NCBI RefSeq assembly: GCF_012273895.1
Contig: NC_052106.1
Coordinates: 8,246,001-8,310,000 of the forward strand
Reading direction: 5' to 3'
DNA from: Zerene cesonia
Taxonomy: Eukaryota; Arthropoda; Insecta; Lepidoptera; Pieridae
DNA length: 64,000 nt
The notes beneath the pieces were generated by a model that was not told where the DNA came from, did no database searches, and saw only the letters and a program-made list of their open reading frames with translations. A program made the position numbers and the translations under genes. This document shows, piece by piece, positions 63,001 through 64,000 of this stretch (position 1 is the stretch's first letter; each line of letters starts with the position of its first letter).

Positions 63001-64000
63001 CTGCATACATCTAATATTTACATTTATACTTATAATATAATATTCTGATTGATGAACTGTATATGTAATGCATTTATTAAAATACTAACTGCGGCCCGCG
63101 GTTTCACCCGCGTAAGTCCGTATCCCGTAGGAATATCGGGATAAAAAGTTGCCTATATGTTATTCCAGTTGTCCAGCTGTCTACGTGCCAAATTTCATTG
63201 CAATCGGTTCAGCAGTTTTTGCAACAAACACACACATATCCTTACAAACTTTCGCATTTACAATATTAGTAGGATGTAATGCCAATTTTGTTTTATCTTT
63301 ATAATGTTGCTGATCTACTTGTTCTCACATGAGTACCGATCGGCCAATACAATAACGAGCGAAAACAAATCTGACTCTGGTGTCCCTGGCGCAGATCCGC
63401 TACCTGCAGGGGCGGTGCCTGCGGCTGGAGAGCTGGCGCAAGGCGCTGGTGTGGCAGAAGCACTACTTGCAGCGCGTGCTCGCCGGCTACCGCGAGGCCG
63501 AGCGCCGCCTTCTGCCCGCGCCGCCGCAGCCCCCGCTCTCGGGCCGGCACCGCTTCCGGTGCGTGCCCACACCCCACACCCACACACCCCACTCCCCACT
63601 CCCCACACCCTACTACGAAAATACCACAATCATTAGTTTGTACTTGAAGATTAATACTGTTTATGTAATTTATTGATGACCGTCATGACAGCTTGTGTGT
63701 TTTAAACGCTATATTCTCCATCACGTAGATGCATAGTGAACGTGGTGCGCACAGTGATCCGCATGGGCTATCTCGTGCGGCGCAGGCAGCAAGTGCGCGC
63801 TTCCGCCGCCGCGTGCCTGCTCCCGGGCACGCCGGCCAGTCAGCGCGACCCGCTCGGCACGCCGGCCGACCGGCGCGAGGCGTGCGGCGCGCCCGGGCGG
63901 CGCGAGCAGCGGGAGCAGCTCACGCCGCTCGCGCGAGGGCTGACGCCGGCCACTCCGCAGGCGAGCACGCCGCTGCCGCGCGCGCCGGCCCGGCTGGGCA
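11978..64000 (+). CDS. Plp: Pericentrin-like protein (Plp), 33 exons, 3' end outside window
   Basis: Thirty-three exons, each with GT-AG borders and compatible phases, give one open frame of 7690 nt (about 2563 codons) that continues past 64000. Residues 16-374 are an acidic, Ser-rich, mostly disordered region. From about 375 the protein is nearly continuous coiled coil, with the largest block in exon 22 (1454-2020). Residues about 2419-2500 form the PACT domain: YLQGRCLRLESWRKALVWQK, then RFRCIVNVVRTVIRMGYLVR, the calmodulin-binding-like helix. The family (Drosophila PLP, vertebrate pericentrin/AKAP450) anchors pericentriolar material at centrioles and basal bodies through PACT. Length is close to Drosophila PLP (roughly 2900 residues). 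Exons follow as separate entries. An exon could be hidden in a gap, but no phase break shows one. Confidence 0.93.
12245..13321 (+). CDS. Plp: Plp exon 2 (residues 16-374)
   Basis: Acceptor TTTTTAG, donor AAG|GTACTG, phase 0/0. It encodes a Ser/Glu/Asp-rich, apparently disordered region with one Gly/Pro-rich hydrophobic patch (IIFGPPPEGAVMMGPTVGPI), then an acidic stretch and EEYHVK leading into the coiled coil. Codon use is AT-rich. Confidence 0.88.
13777..14432 (+). CDS. Plp: Plp exon 3 (residues 375-593)
   Basis: Acceptor CATTTCAG, donor AG|GTGAGT, phase 0 in, 2 out. It starts the coiled coil (LVQFEEAISQRDHQIEQL), then a Ser/Asp-rich linker, then a second helix (NKFEGYIEDNLRNKLRESL) continuing to the end. 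Confidence 0.92.
14762..15000. repeat. Degenerate dispersed repeat with (CAAA)n tract
   Basis: Contains TTACTGATATTATGAATGCGAAAGTTT, a diverged minus-orientation start of the AATATTAGTAGGAT-type elements, and about seven CAAA units at 14933-14961. It probably derives from a retroposon in intron 3. Confidence 0.5.
15098..15236 (+). CDS. Plp: Plp exon 4 (residues 593-639)
   Basis: Acceptor TTTGCAG; the AG|C junction makes Ser and opens YSEEVWRGRACVSPCSEEE, followed by a Gly/Ala/Arg-rich GC-rich stretch; donor GAG|GTGTGT, phase 0. The first very GC-rich exon of the gene. Confidence 0.88.
15686..15829 (+). CDS. Plp: Plp exon 5 (residues 640-687)
   Basis: Acceptor TTCCAG, donor CAG|GTAAGA, phase 0/0; 48 codons. 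A heptad-rich helix (KLEQQIEELKAEHLAYINEL). Confidence 0.93.
16546..16638 (+). CDS. Plp: Plp exon 6 (residues 688-718)
   Basis: Acceptor TTCCACAG, donor AAG|GTTAAT, phase 0/0; 31 codons, coiled coil (ITHLKAHIQ...DIDLELEK). The donor is weaker than most. Confidence 0.85.
16639..18209 (+). other. Plp intron 6
   Basis: An AT-rich 1.6-kb intron. Apart from the tRNA-like fragment near 16952 nothing is recognised. The ACTAAC at 18187-18192, about 20 bases before the exon 7 acceptor, is a good branch-point candidate. Confidence 0.7.
16952..17006 (+). repeat. tRNA-like/SINE 3' fragment
   Basis: GCGGGTTCGAACCCCGC is a perfect T-arm with a box B-type loop, followed by an A-rich run. No matching acceptor stem, D-arm or box A is visible, so this is a truncated tRNA-derived retroposon or tRNA relic, not a working tRNA. 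Confidence 0.45.
18210..18269 (+). CDS. Plp: Plp exon 7 (residues 719-738)
   Basis: Twenty codons (ARRDEAVRRQVLDQLQEQLQ), acceptor CGTCAG, donor CAG|GTATGA, phase 0/0. The pyrimidine tract is poor, but phase, heptads and flanking branch point support it. Confidence 0.8.
18270..23250 (+). other. Plp intron 7 (5 kb)
   Basis: Mostly AT-rich unique-looking sequence. It holds a candidate alternative first exon ending at 22475 and a 38-codon Cys-rich micro-frame (20716-20832). No transposon is recognised with confidence. Confidence 0.65.
22310..22475 (+). promoter_or_regulatory. Candidate alternative Plp promoter and first exon
   Basis: A 5' UTR-like stretch runs into ATG 22452 (MNVISDVV) and a perfect donor GTAAGT at 22476, in phase 0 with exon 8. 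The Drosophila gene makes several isoforms, so an internal start is plausible; only transcript data can show it. Confidence 0.35.
23251..23352 (+). CDS. Plp: Plp exon 8 (residues 739-772)
   Basis: Acceptor AACCCAG, donor GAA|GTGAGT, phase 0/0; 34 codons including DAELSSWPLELVALREKI, a short conserved-looking motif, then a charged helix. Confidence 0.9.
23595..23735 (+). repeat. Non-LTR retroposon 3' tail
   Basis: Shares CTTTCCGAACCGGTGGTAAA, TGTTATG and GCTTCTATA with 37911-38036, and ends TGAATAAATAAATG, as the 3' ends of non-LTR elements do. Confidence 0.65.
24723..24750 (+). repeat. (TTTA)n microsatellite
   Basis: About seven units of TTTA in an AT-rich intron; a simple repeat. Confidence 0.85.
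24837..24980 (+). mobile_element. tRNA-derived SINE, plus-strand copy
   Basis: A tRNA-like head (CCTTCTTGGTTCGGTGGTTA as box A region, GGATTCGATTCTC as box B) is followed by A-rich sequence and the body ATGTCTCGGTCTGGCAGGAT...GGCTCATCACCTACGTGTCC. It matches the inverted copy at 31405-31540 along its whole length, which defines the family. Pol III-transcribed, dependent on LINE machinery, non-coding. Confidence 0.75.
25252..26251. other. Assembly gap, 1000 N
   Basis: Exactly 1000 N in Plp intron 8; true size unknown. Confidence 0.99.
28977..29175 (+). mobile_element. Short retroposon, GCGCCCCGCGGTTTCACCCG family, copy 1
   Basis: Starts ACTAGCTGCGCCCCGCGG and ends TTTATAATATTAGTAGGA. Copies of near-equal length are at 30501-30705, 45202-45400 and 63084-63275, with a minus fragment at 43661-43770. 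The constant 3' end suggests a non-autonomous element of an RTE-like or SINE type; the class is inferred. Confidence 0.75.
29252..30410 (+). mobile_element. Related retroposon broken by a gap
   Basis: The left part begins ACTAGCTGTGACCCGCGGTT and is cut by 1000 N. The right part reads AAATTTCATCAAAATCGGTC...GTTTCGGAGGAGTATGGCAA and ends TTTTATATATAGGGATAG. Both pieces are typical ends of one lepidopteran retroposon class, but whether they belong to one insertion is unknown. Confidence 0.5.
29325..30324. other. Assembly gap, 1000 N
   Basis: Exactly 1000 N, between repeat ends, so a collapsed or longer transposon is the likely cause. Confidence 0.99.
30501..30705 (+). mobile_element. Short retroposon, GCGCCCCGCGGTTTCACCCG family, copy 2
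   Basis: Same start and end as the copy at 28977, including GCGTGAAAGAGCAACAAACA, a CA repeat and the TATAATATTAGTAGGAT end. About 300 bp from the gap-split copy, so elements cluster here. Confidence 0.75.
31405..31540 (-). mobile_element. tRNA-derived SINE, minus-strand copy
   Basis: On the minus strand it reads GCCTCCTTGGTACAGTGGTT, a box B-like GGGTTCAATTCCCGG, an A-run and then ATGTCTCGGTCTGGCAGGA...GATCACCTACTTGTCC. Same family as 24837-24980 in opposite orientation, 6.4 kb away. The tRNA-like head is better preserved here. Confidence 0.8.
32520..32642 (+). promoter_or_regulatory. Weak candidate internal first exon
   Basis: A UTR-like stretch reaches ATG 32610 (MDVCVLLTQYK) before AAA|GTGTGT, in phase 0 with exon 9. 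The donor is inside a GT repeat, which weakens it. Needs transcript evidence. Confidence 0.2.
33590..33775 (+). repeat. Dispersed retroposon 3' fragment
   Basis: Contains CGCGCGGCTTCGCACGCG, then ATCAAAATCTGTGTAGTTTTAAAGATC and the end GCGACTTAGCTTTATACTATGTAGTGAT. The end recurs at 30415-30443 (GCGACTTTGTTTTATACTATG), so two copies of one family are in the window. Confidence 0.6.
34375..34489 (+). tRNA. tRNA-Leu (CAA) with 32-nt intron
   Basis: The acceptor stem GTCAGGA pairs with TTCTGAC (discriminator A at 34489). Box A is TGGCCGAGCGG and box B GGTTCGAATCC. The anticodon stem CCAGA pairs with TCTGG, with anticodon CAA at 34409-34411. The intron is 34413-34444, after the purine 3' of the anticodon, where the tRNA-splicing endonuclease cuts; a long variable arm (TCCTCTCTGAGGG) fits a class II tRNA. 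The Pol III terminator is the T-run at 34495-34499. It decodes UUG. It lies inside Plp intron 8 on the same strand, with its own internal promoter. Confidence 0.96.
37273..37382 (+). CDS. Plp: Plp exon 9 (residues 773-809)
   Basis: Acceptor TATCTTCAG, donor AG|GTACGA, phase 0 in, 2 out. Encodes LSSLRDEAPGG...KWRQKRNYTFDQNRQLEEVT. Confidence 0.92.
37566..37700 (+). CDS. Plp: Plp exon 10 (residues 809-854)
   Basis: Acceptor TTGCGCAG, donor GA|GTGAGT, phase 2/2. Encodes DGLKRVAAALQRAVSQLVAY and a leucine-rich end (LATLLPQLLSNDE). Very GC-rich, unlike exon 9. Confidence 0.92.
37911..38036 (+). repeat. Non-LTR retroposon 3' tail next to exon 11
   Basis: Shares CTTTCCGAACCGGTGGTAAA with 23595-23735 and ends about 35 bp before exon 11. 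The insertion therefore supplies or abuts that exon's branch-point region. Confidence 0.65.
38071..38318 (+). CDS. Plp: Plp exon 11 (residues 854-937)
   Basis: Acceptor GTCTTCCAG, donor A|GTAACC, phase 2 in, 1 out. Encodes ESLDVESRPGTPAEGNASAV, then HFAPDLQGILAALDESGAGW and a coiled helix. The frame reads on past the donor to a stop at 38390, so intron retention would truncate the protein. Confidence 0.88.
38554..38666 (+). CDS. Plp: Plp exon 12 (residues 937-974)
   Basis: Acceptor TTATTTCAG, donor AAG|GTGAGA, phase 1 in, 0 out. A coiled coil ending in HARCDNCEIQKK, with a CxxC motif at 966-969. Confidence 0.92.
39115..39263. mobile_element. 149-bp foldback MITE
   Basis: 34-bp perfect inverted repeats (39115-39148 and 39230-39263; outer sequence ACATTTAGAAATTAAAAACT) enclose a GC-richer core with CCCCGTGACCACGCTCGCTG and GTTCGAAACGTCGGG. 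No coding capacity; target-site duplication not clear. It sits 68 bp before Plp exon 13. Confidence 0.8.
39332..39444 (+). CDS. Plp: Plp exon 13 (residues 975-1012)
   Basis: Acceptor AACCCCCAG, donor GG|GTCAGT, phase 0 in, 2 out. Encodes HMEEAMSEWAQRESLLRAEL...DVIEG, GC-rich. Confidence 0.9.
39654..39759 (+). CDS. Plp: Plp exon 14 (residues 1012-1047)
   Basis: Acceptor CATCACAG, donor CAG|GTGCGC, phase 2 in, 0 out. Encodes YGTGGARTWAESAAGRSPRR, then a short coiled helix. A CA-rich repeat (39775-39803) follows the donor. Confidence 0.9.
40430..40597 (+). CDS. Plp: Plp exon 15 (residues 1048-1103)
   Basis: Acceptor GGGGGGCAG, donor GAG|GTACCG, phase 0/0; 56 codons of coiled coil (LEAANRQLRSTRDFVEEQTA). 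The acceptor is preceded by six G, not pyrimidines, which is unusual, but frame and heptads are clear. Confidence 0.88.
40598..41777 (+). other. Plp intron 15
   Basis: AT-rich. A CpG-richer patch (about 41250-41450) carries a 72-codon minus frame that resembles nothing known and has no splice or start support. Confidence 0.6.
41778..42137 (+). CDS. Plp: Plp exon 16 (residues 1104-1223)
   Basis: Acceptor ACTCTAG, donor CAG|GTCAGT, phase 0/0; 120 codons. A conserved-looking coiled coil (VEQLENQTREMNQIITDLER, IILLRDIIANLESQLEQK). Near the end, VACAKCLQEE carries a second CxxC (1203-1206). Confidence 0.94.
42644..42760 (+). CDS. Plp: Plp exon 17 (residues 1224-1262)
   Basis: Acceptor GGGCGCAG, donor AAG|GTTATA, phase 0/0. 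Encodes ARWLEERLLARTQRLERAHE, then SEPSEDLSIREQK. Confidence 0.9.
42911..43072 (+). CDS. Plp: Plp exon 18 (residues 1263-1316)
   Basis: Acceptor TCTGGCAG, donor CAG|GTGAGT, phase 0/0; 54 codons, very GC-rich coiled coil (VERCEALARVWGGVDALQRA). Confidence 0.9.
43661..43770 (-). mobile_element. 3' fragment of GCGCCCCGCGGTTTCACCCG family
   Basis: Reads ATCCTACTAATATTATAAAT, then TTTGTAAGGATGTGTGTGTG and AACTACTGAAGCGATTGCAA, the reverse of the 28977 family's 3' half. The 5' half is missing or diverged. Confidence 0.65.
43914..44082 (+). mobile_element. Short retroposon, second family, copy 1
   Basis: Begins ACTAGCAGTTCGCCCCGGCT; has TGGTACATATATAGCCTATG, GGTGAAAGAATTTTTAAATC, and ends TGTATAATATTAGTGTAGAT. 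A diverged copy is at 47237-47425. Confidence 0.65.
45202..45400 (+). mobile_element. Short retroposon, GCGCCCCGCGGTTTCACCCG family, copy 3
   Basis: Full-length apart from a diverged 3' end (TTTGTAACATG). Begins ACTAGCTGCGCCCCGCGGTT. Confidence 0.72.
47237..47425 (+). mobile_element. Short retroposon, second family, copy 2
   Basis: Begins ACTAGCGGTCCGCGTCGAAA; shares ATACATATATAGCCTATAGC and CTGAAAGAATTTTTTAAATC with 43914-44082. Its 3' end is diverged. Confidence 0.55.
47573..47953 (-). CDS. Orphan 126-codon open frame, uncharacterised
   Basis: An uninterrupted frame from ATG 47953 to TAG 47573, preceded by an in-frame stop. The product is Lys/Tyr-rich and charged in the first half; the second half has four cysteines and several His/Pro (VFVCAKL, RHLHPNHLHPLYENEH, KCWCYSD, TFCPLNE). 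I recognise no family, and no terminal repeats are seen around it. It lies antisense in Plp intron 18. In such AT-rich DNA a frame this long is unusual, but it may be a transposon fragment or chance. Confidence 0.3.
   Translation of the reverse strand: MSITEVYRMYVTFDSKKYDVDMYISIKNVDRKERKIGKMLYEHYKTDEKHMHKFKKKIYKIQTISEMNSYPVFVCAKLFDGRVFRHLHPNHLHPLYENEHKCWCYSDSYQDHLTFCPLNELSPFRM
49507..49671 (+). CDS. Plp: Plp exon 19 (residues 1317-1371)
   Basis: Acceptor GGTGCGCAG, donor GAG|GTGACG, phase 0/0; 55 codons of GC-rich coiled coil (EVRAERDVLQARMSEQALRV). The donor is non-optimal. Confidence 0.9.
49942..50050 (+). CDS. Plp: Plp exon 20 (residues 1372-1408)
   Basis: Acceptor CATAATCAG, donor G|GTAACA, phase 0 in, 1 out. 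Encodes VQRLKEELESKDKHLARLKQ and continues as coiled coil. Confidence 0.93.
50286..50486 (+). mobile_element. Non-autonomous Helitron
   Basis: 201 bp starting TCTACTATATAAAAATAAGT and ending GAGTTTGCTAG, with A before the 5' TC and T after the 3' CTAG, the canonical A|T insertion of Helitrons. CGGAGTTCGCCG just before the end can form the expected small hairpin. No protein coding. Lies in Plp intron 20. Confidence 0.75.
50684..50821 (+). CDS. Plp: Plp exon 21 (residues 1408-1454)
   Basis: Acceptor TTGGCAG, donor G|GTACCT, phase 1/1. Encodes NPKDKVVILERELCAAQARI and a GC-rich heptad run to QLDQIMG. Confidence 0.92.
50822..51737 (+). other. Plp intron 21
   Basis: AT-rich, 916 bp; no exon, RNA or repeat family recognised. 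Confidence 0.6.
51738..53437 (+). CDS. Plp: Plp exon 22, main coiled coil (residues 1454-2020)
   Basis: Acceptor CATCCGCAG, donor AAG|GTAATT, phase 1 in, 0 out; 1700 nt, the largest exon. It opens with SGRTLSDIVSISEYDEQDLQ, a compact acidic Ser motif, then a polar linker to about residue 1610. It then gives over 350 residues of unbroken heptads (KLAVLTQEVNEKTKDLNLLK). SRSPSPRNKSGEERKPDRQA is a short disordered break near the end. Codon use is AT-rich, unlike its GC-rich neighbour exon 21. Confidence 0.95.
53668..53864 (+). CDS. Plp: Plp exon 23 (residues 2021-2086)
   Basis: Acceptor TTTACCAG, donor AG|GTGAGG, phase 0 in, 2 out. Coiled coil (AFELAKAKLDVTELKNNLSQ to LAERLEQLVAR). Confidence 0.94.
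54282..54392 (+). CDS. Plp: Plp exon 24 (residues 2086-2123)
   Basis: Acceptor TTTTTGCAG, donor AG|GTAATT, phase 2/2. Encodes LREEGNISELKQKLKDKAER and ELSSMRELVER. Confidence 0.94.
54722..54857 (+). CDS. Plp: Plp exon 25 (residues 2123-2168)
   Basis: Acceptor TGTGTCAG, donor CGG|GTGCGT, phase 2 in, 0 out. A Gly/Ala/Arg-rich start, then SPTAELERALRVQLQASRSL and DDDIMER. Extremely GC-rich. Confidence 0.9.
54942..55615. mobile_element. 674-bp DNA-transposon derivative with inverted ends
   Basis: The ends CTTCGGCCGTTCAGAGAATG and (inverted) GTTCGGCCGTTCATAGAATG continue GCGTTCCTGACAC, and the element is flanked by TATA on both sides, a likely TA or TATA target duplication. On the minus strand the interior has a short acidic tail frame (GEDDDEDTTSSSESESD, stop) behind a possible acceptor, perhaps a transposase-gene remnant. 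Lies in Plp intron 25. Confidence 0.75.
56067..56128 (+). CDS. Plp: Plp exon 26 (residues 2169-2189)
   Basis: Acceptor TTTTTTGTAG, donor AA|GTAAGC, phase 0 in, 2 out. Encodes ILSASSDDQEEIPRLALDSS, a short acidic break in the coiled coil. Confidence 0.92.
56288..56478 (-). mobile_element. Short retroposon, third family
   Basis: On the plus strand it starts CTACTAATATTATAAATGTG and has AGATAAAGTTTGGTGGAATG and CGCGAATCTAGTT, so it is a minus-oriented element with the usual ATTAGTAG 3' end. It ends 22 bp before Plp exon 27. Confidence 0.65.
56501..56635 (+). CDS. Plp: Plp exon 27 (residues 2189-2234)
   Basis: Acceptor GCACTAG, donor AG|GTTAGT, phase 2/2. Encodes TSSIHSTSSDRYQRARADAE, then LQLQLEHLEARLRDKDALIS. 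Confidence 0.92.
56984..57107 (+). CDS. Plp: Plp exon 28 (residues 2234-2275)
   Basis: Acceptor GTGTGGCAG, donor CAG|GTGGGT, phase 2 in, 0 out. Encodes IRDKLTAECEALRLREEAES and HHTAAALQ. Followed at once by a G-rich tract. Confidence 0.9.
57670..57804 (+). CDS. Plp: Plp exon 29 (residues 2276-2320)
   Basis: Acceptor GTGCGCAG, donor GAG|GTGAGG, phase 0/0; 45 codons (KQDTSMISILKRRLESAMQT). Followed by a run of ten G with one A after the donor. Confidence 0.92.
57858..58437 (+). repeat. False tandem duplication across a 10-N gap
   Basis: 57858-58154 and 58165-58437 are the same sequence with scattered differences and small indels, abutting ten N. Both end CCCCACAGACGGAG, the acceptor and first six bases of exon 30. 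It is best read as two allelic contig ends left unmerged, so the true intron 29 is probably about 300 bp shorter. Confidence 0.85.
58155..58164. other. Assembly gap, 10 N
   Basis: Ten N between two copies of the same intron-exon border. Confidence 0.99.
58429..58622 (+). CDS. Plp: Plp exon 30 (residues 2321-2385)
   Basis: Acceptor TACCCCACAG, donor AG|GTGCGC, phase 0 in, 2 out. Encodes TETVSRLKSEILVLKSRVES and a very GC-rich Ala/Arg/Glu helix. The first six bases recur at 58149-58154 before the gap. A C-rich tract follows the donor. Confidence 0.9.
58858..58957 (+). CDS. Plp: Plp exon 31 (residues 2385-2418)
   Basis: Acceptor CGTTGCAG, donor GCG|GTGAGT, phase 2 in, 0 out. Encodes LKHEAGVELVRARELLSIQS and TIHQLEDRLAHA. 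Confidence 0.92.
59573..59713 (+). mobile_element. Non-LTR retrotransposon reverse transcriptase fragment
   Basis: One frame reads STTTNLLNFM, then GIQVDVAYFDFRKAFDTVDN. The YxDFxKAFDxV is reverse-transcriptase motif A with its catalytic Asp, and STTTNL is the preceding conserved motif. A stop just upstream shows 5' truncation; the gap cuts it on the right. Jockey/CR1-like LINEs are candidates; the clade is not decided. Confidence 0.8.
59714..60713. other. Assembly gap, 1000 N
   Basis: Exactly 1000 N within the LINE insertion; the real element body is probably here. Confidence 0.99.
60714..60839 (+). repeat. Probable LINE 3' tail and A-rich simple repeat
   Basis: GTGTGAATAAATAAATAAAT then AAATAAAA-type repeats, as at the 3' end of non-LTR elements; likely the other end of the insertion at 59573. 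It also lies just past the stop codon of the antisense nested gene and may supply its poly(A) region. Confidence 0.5.
60846..62773 (-). CDS. Nested antisense gene: unknown 245-residue protein with two membrane segments
   Basis: Five minus-strand exons with GT-AG introns and matching phases: 62773-62730, 62493-62358, 62096-61946, 61643-61523 and 61131-60846 (stop TGA). The ATG at 62773 starts MEPSKTETPRIPDMMQLKLH. Residues about 30-110 are charged and polar (KEESKDEKEKDKKM, then Arg/Ala-rich). Hydrophobic segments follow at about 117-140 (PPYLVCVWVVVLLLSHALHA) and 175-205 (GLACATGALYSVYCALCALH). The rest is acidic and ends DYIHEMHKTSSSFRC. No signal peptide is seen. I do not recognise the family; an integral membrane protein with the N-terminus in the cytosol is an inference. 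It lies wholly inside Plp intron 31, so the two genes may interfere in transcription. Confidence 0.75.
61780..61975. repeat. False tandem duplication across a 10-N gap, second case
   Basis: 61780-61872 and 61883-61975 are 93-bp copies with about six base differences, separated by ten N. The repeated unit spans the donor of exon 3 of the nested gene. The copy nearer that exon (right) is the one used in the model. Confidence 0.85.
61873..61882. other. Assembly gap, 10 N
   Basis: Ten N between near-identical 93-bp copies. Confidence 0.99.
62774..62960 (-). promoter_or_regulatory. Promoter region of the nested gene
   Basis: Holds CTGTCAATTCATGTGACGG (62879-62897) and CTGTGACAAGC (62906-62916), the same TGTCA/TGACA class as the other gene starts in the window. 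No TATA box is evident; the transcription start is unknown. Confidence 0.5.
63084..63275 (+). mobile_element. Short retroposon, GCGCCCCGCGGTTTCACCCG family, copy 4
   Basis: Reads ACTAACTGCGGCCCGCGGTT through TTACAATATTAGTAGGA. It lies 120 bp before the PACT exon of Plp. Confidence 0.75.
63395..63558 (+). CDS. Plp: Plp exon 32, PACT domain first half (residues 2419-2473)
   Basis: Acceptor CTGGCGCAG, donor CG|GTGCGT, phase 0 in, 2 out. Encodes IRYLQGRCLRLESWRKALVW and QKHYLQRVLAGYREAERRLL, the diagnostic first PACT block of pericentrin/AKAP450, then a Pro-rich linker. A CACACCC-type simple repeat follows. Confidence 0.95.
63560..63612 (+). repeat. C/A-rich simple repeat
   Basis: An irregular run of CCCACACC and CCCCACT units directly after the exon 32 donor. 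Confidence 0.8.
63729..64000 (+). CDS. Plp: Plp exon 33, PACT second half, cut by window edge
   Basis: Acceptor ATCACGTAG, phase 2 in. Encodes CIVNVVRTVIRMGYLVRRRQ, the second PACT block that binds calmodulin in relatives. A Pro-rich, GC-rich tail with repeated TP dipeptides (LLPGTPASQ, PLGTPADRR, LTPLARGLTPATPQ, STPLPRAP) follows, still open at 64000. Confidence 0.92.
   Translation, partial: MHSERGAHSDPHGLSRAAQAASARFRRRVPAPGHAGQSARPARHAGRPARGVRRARAARAAGAAHAARARADAGHSAGEHAAAARAGPAG

Larger units (their letters stand above)
58958..63394 (+). other. Plp intron 31, host of a nested gene
   Basis: 4.4 kb with a 1000-N gap, a LINE fragment, a nested antisense gene, a false duplication and one short retroposon. 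A possible 35-nt micro-exon (59113-59147, flanked by AG and GTGAGA) would shift phase, so I leave it out of the Plp model. An extra exon inside the gap cannot be excluded. Confidence 0.65.

Overview
This window is nuclear DNA from an insect, almost certainly a moth or butterfly (Lepidoptera). The basis is AT-rich DNA, spliced genes with short GT-AG exons, many copies of retroposon families that look lepidopteran (3' ends like AATATTAGTAGGAT), a tRNA-derived SINE, Helitron and foldback elements, and insect-type proteins. Nothing bacterial, viral or CRISPR-like is present. Four runs of exactly 1000 N and two of 10 N are assembly gaps. Both 10-N gaps are flanked by near-identical sequence and are probably unmerged allelic contig ends.

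Layout. 1-504: an open frame on the minus strand, possibly a transposase remnant. 505-4630: AT-rich, no gene seen. 4631-5340 (minus): a complete three-exon aveugle (ave) gene encoding a SAM-domain Ras/MAPK scaffold. 5341-5883: a compact head-to-head promoter. 5884-7467 (plus): a complete two-exon gene for protein phosphatase 1 inhibitor-2. 7468-11977: intergenic, with a gap. 11978-64000 (plus): one very large gene, Plp (pericentrin-like protein), whose 33 exons I joined by splice sites and reading phase. It gives about 2563 codons and runs off the right edge just after the PACT centrosome-targeting domain.

The Plp introns hold a tRNA-Leu(CAA) gene with its own intron (34375-34489) and, antisense in the last large intron, a complete five-exon gene for an unrecognised 245-residue protein with two predicted membrane segments (60846-62773). 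They also hold a 126-codon orphan frame and many transposable-element copies.

The genes do not form a pathway. ave acts in EGFR/Ras signalling, inhibitor-2 controls PP1, and Plp is a centriole/centrosome scaffold (PP1 and PLP both act at centrosomes, but neighbourhood proves nothing). The points most worth checking are the TGTCA/TGACA motif clusters at all four protein-gene starts, the exon-by-exon swing in GC content inside Plp, two CxxC motifs in the Plp coiled coil, the nested membrane-protein gene, and the two false duplications at the 10-N gaps.
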